The notes under the pieces: model-generated
What the model was told of the DNA's origin: nothing
Databases searched by the model: none
Seen by the model: only the letters and a program-made list of their open reading frames with translations
Shown: positions 13,402 to 17,586 of the stretch, one piece after another
How positions within the stretch are numbered: position 1 is the stretch's first letter
Layout: every line of letters starts with the position of its first letter
DNA from: an uncultured Oscillospiraceae bacterium
GTDB taxonomy: Bacteria > Bacillota > Clostridia > Oscillospirales > Oscillospiraceae
Reading direction: 5' to 3'
NCBI GenBank assembly: GCA_934593275.1
Contig: CAKTQE010000052.1
Span: 1 to 17,586, forward strand
Length of the DNA stretch: 17,586 nt
Position numbers and translations under genes: made by a program

Positions 13402-14034
13402 ATGGTTGAAATCAGAGGAGATAAAAAAGTTCTCATCACCCCTGTCAGTGCCGAGGACTTAAAGGACATTCACGTTGGTGACATTGTGTGGCTGGACGGC
13501 GACCTGATGACCTGCCGGGACGTGGCCCACCGCCGCCTGATCGAATATGGCCGGGAACTGCCCTATGACATCCGCAGCAAGGCCATTTTCCACGCCGGAC
13601 CCATCGTCCGGAAAATCGAGGGTACCGAGGATGACTATGAAATGGTCTCCGTTGGACCCACCACCTCCATGCGGATGGAAAAGTTTGAATATGACTTCGT
13701 CAAGCAGACCGGTGTCCGGGTCATCGTGGGCAAGGGCGGCATGGGTCCCAACACCGAGCGGGCCTGTAAGGAGTTCGGTGCCATCCACTGCGTATTCCCC
13801 GCTGGCTGCGCCGTAGTCGCCGCTACCGAGGTGCTGAAAATCAAAGAACACCACTGGGACGAGCTGGGTATGCCCGAAACCCTGTGGTGCAACCAGGTCA
13901 AAGAGTTTGGCCCCCTGATCGTTTCCATCGACCCTGATGGCCGGAACCTCTTTGAGGAGCAGAAAGTCATCTATAACCAGCGCAAGGAAGAGGCCAAGCA
14001 GGCCATCTACCCCCAGGTCAAATTCATCAAGTAA
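13402..14034 (+). CDS. ttdB: L(+)-tartrate dehydratase beta subunit
   Basis: 210 residues against 201 in E. coli TtdB, with matching blocks in order: [100 protein letters not shown] and [13 protein letters not shown] few extra residues at the N-terminus (MVEIRGDK) and in the acidic IEGTEDDYE loop account for the length difference. This subunit supplies part of the active site and the swivelling domain; it is inactive alone. The ribosome site is TAGGAGGTAAC, 15 bases after the ttdA stop. An intrinsic terminator follows about 40 bases after the stop. Fumarase beta is the alternative reading. Confidence 0.88.
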   Translation: MVEIRGDKKVLITPVSAEDLKDIHVGDIVWLDGDLMTCRDVAHRRLIEYGRELPYDIRSKAIFHAGPIVRKIEGTEDDYEMVSVGPTTSMRMEKFEYDFVKQTGVRVIVGKGGMGPNTERACKEFGAIHCVFPAGCAVVAATEVLKIKEHHWDELGMPETLWCNQVKEFGPLIVSIDPDGRNLFEEQKVIYNQRKEEAKQAIYPQVKFIK

Positions 14035-14073
14035 TTCATCAAACAACTCCCCAACAGACACTCCCCCCTCCAA

Positions 14074-14106
14074 TTGGGCGGCCTTTGGCCGCCCAAAACC
14101 TGTTTT
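14074..14106 (+). terminator. Intrinsic terminator of the DASS-ttdAB operon
   Basis: TTGGGCGGCC (14074-14083) pairs perfectly with GGCCGCCCAA (14087-14096), loop TTT. A T5 run follows at 14102-14106, slightly offset from the stem. Confidence 0.75.
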
Positions 14107-14125
14107 TAGGGGCTGAAAAGGGGCT

Positions 14126-14156
14126 AAAAAACCGCCCCAGGTATTCCCGGGACGGT
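14126..14156 (-). terminator. Intrinsic terminator of the HPr-like gene
   Basis: On the minus strand ACCGTCCCGG (14156-14147) pairs over 10 bp, two of them G-U, with CTGGGGCGGT (14140-14131). It is followed at once by a run of six T (14131-14126). Confidence 0.7.
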
Positions 14157-14176
14157 GCTACAAGAGCCGTATGGAA

Positions 14177-14413
14177 TTATTGGGCGGCCATGAATTTGCC
14201 GCAGCTTTGCCGAAACGCGCTGCATTGCTCCTGCGTGCCGGAGATGGTCACGGTGAGGGGGCCGGGGAGTTGGAGGCAGAAGATCTCCATGAAGTTCTTG
14301 CCATCTACACTGCGGAGTCCGTCGGACAGGGCCACGGCACACAGGGGCGCGGCCAATGCAACAAATTCGTTTACATCCAAAGCGGAACGGAGATGGATGA
14401 TAAATTCCTGCAT
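14177..14413 (-). CDS. Small HPr-fold protein lacking both phosphorylation sites
   Basis: 78 residues, close to HPr (85-90). The order of segments fits HPr: a first strand (MQEFIIHLRS), a loop and helix ALDVNEFVALAAPLC, the helix-2 region VDGKNFMEIFCL, and the strand LTVTISG before the last helix. At residue 15, where HPr carries the catalytic histidine (GLHARPA), this protein has Asn15. In the segment equivalent to the regulatory Ser46 (K-S-I-M-G), it has Asn40 (GKNFMEI). It therefore cannot act as a phosphocarrier in the normal way. The start at 14413 is fixed by ACAGGAGGCG 6 bases upstream; the longer frame from 14494 has no ribosome site. It stands alone between two terminators. Role unknown, possibly a regulatory or structural paralogue. 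Confidence 0.65.
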   Translation of the reverse strand: MQEFIIHLRSALDVNEFVALAAPLCAVALSDGLRSVDGKNFMEIFCLQLPGPLTVTISGTQEQCSAFRQSCGKFMAAQ

Positions 14414-14430
14414 AATTCGCCTCCTGTGAC

Positions 14431-14459
14431 TGTACAAGCGCCGGGTTATCGTGTATAAT
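14431..14459 (+). promoter_or_regulatory. Candidate promoter of mtaB
   Basis: TGTACA (14431-14436), 17 bases, TATAAT (14454-14459). Transcription would begin near 14466 with a leader of about 100 bases. The box lies upstream of the divergent HPr-like gene, so the two promoter regions probably overlap. Confidence 0.5.
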
Positions 14460-14565
14460 ATACCTCGTTCAAGATATGTTTTAAAAATATGCAACCATTA
14501 TACCATAATCTGCATAAAAAGCAATTGTCGGTTTGGCTAATAATGACAAAGGAGCGTCCGAAAAA

Positions 14566-15873
14566 TTGGCGAATTTTACAAAGAAGCGCATTGCCTTTTA
14601 CACCTTGGGATGTAAGACCAATCAATATGAAACCCAGGCCATGGAACACCTGCTTCTGGCCGCCGGTCACGAGCTGGGACGCTTTGAGGAGCGGTGCGAT
14701 GCCTATGTGATCAACACCTGCTCCGTTACCGCCGTGGCGGATAAAAAGAACCGGGCCATCATCCGCCGGTGCCGCCGGGAGAATCCCAACGCCGTCATCG
14801 GCGTCTGCGGCTGCTACACCCAGCACGACCCGGAGGCCGTCAAGGCCCTGGAGGTGGACGTTCTGGGCGGTTCCGGAGGCCGTCAGGAATTTTTGGAGAA
14901 CCTGTTGGCGGCGTTGGAGGGAAAGGAACACACCGACACCTTGGACAATGCCCTGCGCCGCCGGGAATTTGAGCTGCTGCCCGCGGGAGGTCTGGAAACC
15001 CGGACCCGGGCCATGCTGAAAGTCCAGGACGGCTGCGTGAATTTCTGCACCTACTGCATCATTCCCTATACCCGTGGCCCCGTCCGCTCTCTCCCTCTGG
15101 AAACGGCCCTGCGGCAAGCCCGGGAGCTATCAGACCAGGGCTACCGGGAAATCGTGATCACCGGTATTGAGGTGGCCAGTTGGGGGGTAGACCTGCCGGG
15201 AAAGCCCCAGGTCCAGACTCTGATCCAGGCCCTGTGCCGCCAGGTGCCGGAGATCCGTATCCGCCTGGGCAGCCTGGAACCACGGGTGGTCACAGAGGAC
15301 TTTTGCCGCGCCCTGGCAGATTTTCCCAACCTGTGTCCCCAGTTCCATCTGAGTATGCAGTCCGGCTGTGACAGCGTTCTTTCAAGAATGCACCGGAAAT
15401 ACGACACCGCCCGGTATTATGAAAGCGTCCGTCTGCTGCGGCAGTATTTTCCAAACTGTGCCGTCACCACAGACATGATCGTGGCCTTCCCCGGGGAGAC
15501 CGAGGAGGAATTTGAAAAGAGCCTGGCATTCATCCAAAAGTGCGCCTTTGCGGATATGCACATCTTCCCCTATTCCCGCCGCCCCGGCACCCCCGCCGAC
15601 TCCATGCCCGGCCAGCTGGGCAACGCCGTCAAAGAAGACCGGAGCCGCCAGGCCATCGCCCTGGCTCAGGAAATGAACGAACGCTACCGAAAAGCCATGA
15701 TCGGCACCACCCAGCCGGTTCTCTTTGAAGAAATCCAAGAGGGCCTCTACACCGGCCACGCCCCCAACTCCATCCGGGTCTACGCCAAAGGTGAAAATCT
15801 TCACAACCAGGTCAAACCCGTCACCGTCACCGCCCTGTTCCAGGACGGCGTGGTGGGCGATCTGGCAGAGTAA
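14566..15873 (+). CDS. mtaB: MtaB-type tRNA t6A methylthiotransferase
   Basis: 435 residues. An N-terminal methylthiotransferase domain begins at YTLGCKTNQYETQAME, with cysteines 16, 52 (INTCSV) and 83 (CGCY) as ligands of the auxiliary 4Fe-4S cluster. The radical SAM motif is GCVNFCTYCIIPYTRG (Cys157, Cys161, Cys164). GCKTNQYE and the RGPVRS tail are typical of MtaB, which converts t6A37 to ms2t6A in tRNA-Lys, rather than MiaB (GCQMN) or RimO. No ATG start is available. TTG at 14566 is chosen because AAAGGAG lies 11 bases upstream; TTG at 14533 adds 11 residues (MANNDKGASEK) but has no ribosome site. A C-terminal TRAM-like region is present from about residue 370. The stop is 30 bases from a hairpin facing the next gene. 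Confidence 0.9.
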   Translation: MANFTKKRIAFYTLGCKTNQYETQAMEHLLLAAGHELGRFEERCDAYVINTCSVTAVADKKNRAIIRRCRRENPNAVIGVCGCYTQHDPEAVKALEVDVLGGSGGRQEFLENLLAALEGKEHTDTLDNALRRREFELLPAGGLETRTRAMLKVQDGCVNFCTYCIIPYTRGPVRSLPLETALRQARELSDQGYREIVITGIEVASWGVDLPGKPQVQTLIQALCRQVPEIRIRLGSLEPRVVTEDFCRALADFPNLCPQFHLSMQSGCDSVLSRMHRKYDTARYYESVRLLRQYFPNCAVTTDMIVAFPGETEEEFEKSLAFIQKCAFADMHIFPYSRRPGTPADSMPGQLGNAVKEDRSRQAIALAQEMNERYRKAMIGTTQPVLFEEIQEGLYTGHAPNSIRVYAKGENLHNQVKPVTVTALFQDGVVGDLAE

Positions 15874-15895
15874 AAGGCCGCAATAAACGCAGATA

Positions 15896-15932
15896 AAAAG
15901 CACCGCCCCCTCCTGACAGCAGGAGAGGGCGG
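15896..15932 (-). terminator. Intrinsic terminator of the alpha/beta hydrolase gene
   Basis: CCGCCCCCTCCTG (15903-15915) pairs with CAGGAGAGGGCGG (15920-15932), one mismatch, loop ACAG. Read on the minus strand the stem is followed by GTGCTTTTTAT. It starts about 5 bases after the stop at 15937. On the plus strand no T-run follows, so it serves mtaB only weakly. Confidence 0.75.
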
Positions 15933-15936
15933 CGTG

Positions 15937-16908
15937 TTATTCGGATAGGTCAAAGTCCCGGAAGAAAGCGGTCATGGCTTTCTGGCAGGTTTCCGGTTCT
16001 ACGGGATAGCTCATGGCGTGGCCCGCACCGGGGACCACCACCAGGCGTTTGGGGGCGGCGCAGGCCCGGTAGTTGCGGTAGGTCATTTCGATGGGGACAA
16101 AGCTGTCGGCGGTGCCGTGGATGAAGAGGATGGGGACTTTCACCGTCTTCATGGCGGTAAGGGTGGAGTAGGCACCGGAGGTCATGTGGATTTTTTTCCG
16201 GAAGCACCGGTCTACCCAGGCACTGCGCAAGGGGGTGTAGGTCACGTGCAGATTGTCCCGGGCCACGTGGACGCAGATGTCCTGGGGGGAGGTATAGCCG
16301 CAGTCGGCAATGATGCCCCGAACGCTCTCCGGCAGGTCCATGCCGGAGGCCATCAGCACTGTGGCGGCACCCATGGAAATACCGGCTAAGTAGATGGGCA
16401 GACCAAACTTCTGTTCCTCCGCCCACATGGCCCACTGGCGGCAGTCACTGCGCTCTAAAAGGCCAAAGCCAATGTAGTCTCCCTGGCTGTTGCCCTGGCC
16501 GCGCTGCTCCACAAAGAGGATGTTGCAGTGCTGCTCCAGCCAGAAGGGAGCCACCATGCAAAAATCCCGGCTCCAACTGGAACGCCAGCCGTGGAACGCA
16601 ATGATCAGCCGCCGGGGGTACCGGCTTTTGATCAGATGGCCCACCAGATTCAGCCCATCGGCGGACTGGATGGCCACGTCCTCCCGGGGCAGGGCTTCCA
16701 GTTCCTCCATGGCCCGGATTCTCCGGGCGTTGTAGGCCTCGTCTTTCTGGCCGCCGGTGACGTTGATGTATTTTCCGTAGGCGGGAATTTTCCGGTCCAT
16801 GGCCAGGTCCGTCATGGCCTTACTGGCCCCGCAGCTCACCGCCGCGGCCCCCACGCCGACTCCGGCCAATGCCCCAACGGCAATGGCCGCAATTTGTTTT
16901 TTCTCCAT
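15937..16908 (-). CDS. Alpha/beta hydrolase with N-terminal membrane anchor or lipobox
   Basis: 323 residues. Residues 5-26 are a hydrophobic segment after a KK pair, ending AAAVSC; Cys26 fits a loose lipobox, so it could be a lipoprotein, or the segment may be an uncleaved anchor. The hydrolase core follows: FHGWRSS (oxyanion turn, near 105), VEQRGQGNSQG, the nucleophile elbow AGISMGAA with Ser178, Asp268 in HGTADSFVP, and His297 in GAGHAMSY. The catalytic triad is complete. It resembles the S33-like/serine aminopeptidase hydrolases common in clostridia; the substrate is not evident (esterase, lipase and peptidase all possible). The start at 16908 follows AAAGGGG by 8 bases; the ATG-less upstream extension is not used. 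It lies downstream of galE across a terminator. Confidence 0.85.
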   Translation of the reverse strand: MEKKQIAAIAVGALAGVGVGAAAVSCGASKAMTDLAMDRKIPAYGKYINVTGGQKDEAYNARRIRAMEELEALPREDVAIQSADGLNLVGHLIKSRYPRRLIIAFHGWRSSWSRDFCMVAPFWLEQHCNILFVEQRGQGNSQGDYIGFGLLERSDCRQWAMWAEEQKFGLPIYLAGISMGAATVLMASGMDLPESVRGIIADCGYTSPQDICVHVARDNLHVTYTPLRSAWVDRCFRKKIHMTSGAYSTLTAMKTVKVPILFIHGTADSFVPIEMTYRNYRACAAPKRLVVVPGAGHAMSYPVEPETCQKAMTAFFRDFDLSE

Positions 16909-16930
16909 AGCGAAAACCCCTTTCGTAAGC

Positions 16931-16970
16931 ATAAGAAAAGCACCCCTGGATCCCTAAAAATCCAGGGGTG
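16931..16970 (-). terminator. Intrinsic terminator after galE
   Basis: CACCCCTGGAT (16941-16951) pairs perfectly with ATCCAGGGGTG (16960-16970). On the minus strand the stem is followed by CTTTTCTT. Only about 30 bases then remain before the start of the hydrolase gene. Confidence 0.75.
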
Positions 16971-16980
16971 TTGGCCATTG

Positions 16981-17586
16981 TTATACTCCGTAGCCCTGGG
17001 GGTTCTTGCTCTGCCAGTTCCAGGAATCCCGGCACATGTCGGCCAGGGTCTCCTGGGCTTTCCAACCCAGAACCTCGGCACTCTTGGCGGGGTCCGCGTA
17101 GCAGGTGGCGATGTCGCCGGGACGGCGGTCCGTGATCACATAGGGGACCTTCACATTGTTGACTTCCATAAAGGTATTGACCATGTCCAGCACGCTGTAG
17201 CCGGTGCCGGTACCCAGGTTGAATACCTCACAGCCCTTATGCTCGGTGACGTACTTGACGGCGGCCACGTGGCCCTTGGCCAGGTCCACCACATGGATGT
17301 AATCCCGGACACCGGTGCCATCGTGGGTGGGGTAGTCATTGCCGTAGATGCTGAGCTGTTCCCGGCGGCCAATGGCCACCTGGGTGATGTAGGGCATCAG
17401 GTTGTTGGGGATGCCTCTGGGGTCTTCACCGATGAGACCGGACTTGTGGGCACCGATGGGGTTAAAGTAGCGCAGCAGCACCACGCTCCAACCGGCATCG
17501 GCATGGCTCATGCCGGAGAGGATCTGCTCGGTCATGTACTTGGTCCAGCCGTAGGGGTTGGTGCAGCCGCCGGTACGGGAGGTCTC
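16981..17586 (-). CDS. galE: UDP-glucose 4-epimerase, C-terminal part, cut by the window edge
   Basis: 201 residues of the C-terminal part, in frame to the last base of the window; the N-terminal Rossmann half (about 135 residues) lies outside. The fragment opens with GGCTNPYGWTKYMTEQIL, whose Tyr and Lys are the catalytic pair (YxxxK) of the short-chain dehydrogenase-type epimerase. YFNPIGAH, GEDPRGIPNNLMPYITQVAI, GNDYPTHDGTGVRDYIHVVD, FNLGTGTGYSVLDM and RRPGDIATCYADP are the usual GalE blocks that shape the sugar pocket. GalE interconverts UDP-glucose and UDP-galactose in galactose use and envelope sugar supply. An internal ATG at 17535 is only an apparent start. A terminator follows the stop. 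Confidence 0.95.
   Translation of the reverse strand, partial: ETSRTGGCTNPYGWTKYMTEQILSGMSHADAGWSVVLLRYFNPIGAHKSGLIGEDPRGIPNNLMPYITQVAIGRREQLSIYGNDYPTHDGTGVRDYIHVVDLAKGHVAAVKYVTEHKGCEVFNLGTGTGYSVLDMVNTFMEVNNVKVPYVITDRRPGDIATCYADPAKSAEVLGWKAQETLADMCRDSWNWQSKNPQGYGV

Noticed and set aside
14085..14429. Open frame on the plus strand opposite the HPr-like gene
   Set aside because: It begins inside a terminator hairpin and lacks a ribosome site. The minus-strand gene has a good AGGAGG site and an HPr-like pattern.
1..17586. tRNA or rRNA genes, riboswitches
   Set aside because: No cloverleaf with a TTC-type T-loop, no rRNA core sequence and no known riboswitch core was recognised on either strand by eye; a covariance-model search would settle this.

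Overview
The window looks like chromosomal DNA of a strictly or mostly anaerobic Bacillota, most plausibly a gut clostridium of the Oscillospiraceae type. This is inference from gene content (NrdR, DegV, a class I tartrate/fumarate dehydratase pair, a MtaB-type methylthiotransferase), strong AGGAGG ribosome sites, GC-rich third codon positions in the right half, and palindromic intergenic repeats. No marker gene fixes the genus.

Layout. 1-863 carries no credible gene but is packed with palindromic repeats arranged as a nested inversion. 864-7435 is a catabolic block: on the minus strand a C69/secernin-like amidohydrolase, then a GltS-type carrier, then a TauE/SafE-type permease; on the plus strand a CdaR/PucR-type regulator, then a MOFRL-type glycerate 2-kinase. 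A bidirectional terminator closes it. 7577-8876 (minus) holds a DegV lipid-binding protein with a small membrane protein upstream. 9023-9987 (plus) holds nrdR overlapping a SdpI-like membrane protein, closed by a second bidirectional terminator. 10094-14034 is a tartrate-type locus: a LysR regulator divergent from a DASS/SLC13 anion carrier and ttdA-ttdB. Then come a small HPr-fold protein lacking its phospho-sites (minus), mtaB (plus), an alpha/beta hydrolase (minus) and the C-terminal part of galE (minus), which runs off the right edge.

How the parts fit. Two carboxylate-use modules sit about 3 kb apart. In the right one, a dicarboxylate would enter through the DASS carrier and be dehydrated by TtdAB (tartrate to oxaloacetate, or malate/fumarate), under LysR control through a 25-bp dyad between the divergent genes. 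In the left one, two promoters share the same palindrome (TTGTTC-N5-AACAAAA) at exactly the same distance (62.5 bp, centre to first base of TATAAT) from an extended -10 box: one drives the secernin-like/GltS genes, the other the glycerate kinase. This ties the hydrolase, carrier and glycerate kinase into one likely CdaR regulon, and suggests import of a conjugate that is hydrolysed to give glycerate or a product leading to it. The substrate is unknown. This co-regulated unit is the strongest candidate for an undescribed pathway here.

The left block is visibly less GC-rich than the right half, and together with the repeat cluster at its edge this is compatible with separate acquisition. All coordinates for promoters, operators and terminators were read by eye.
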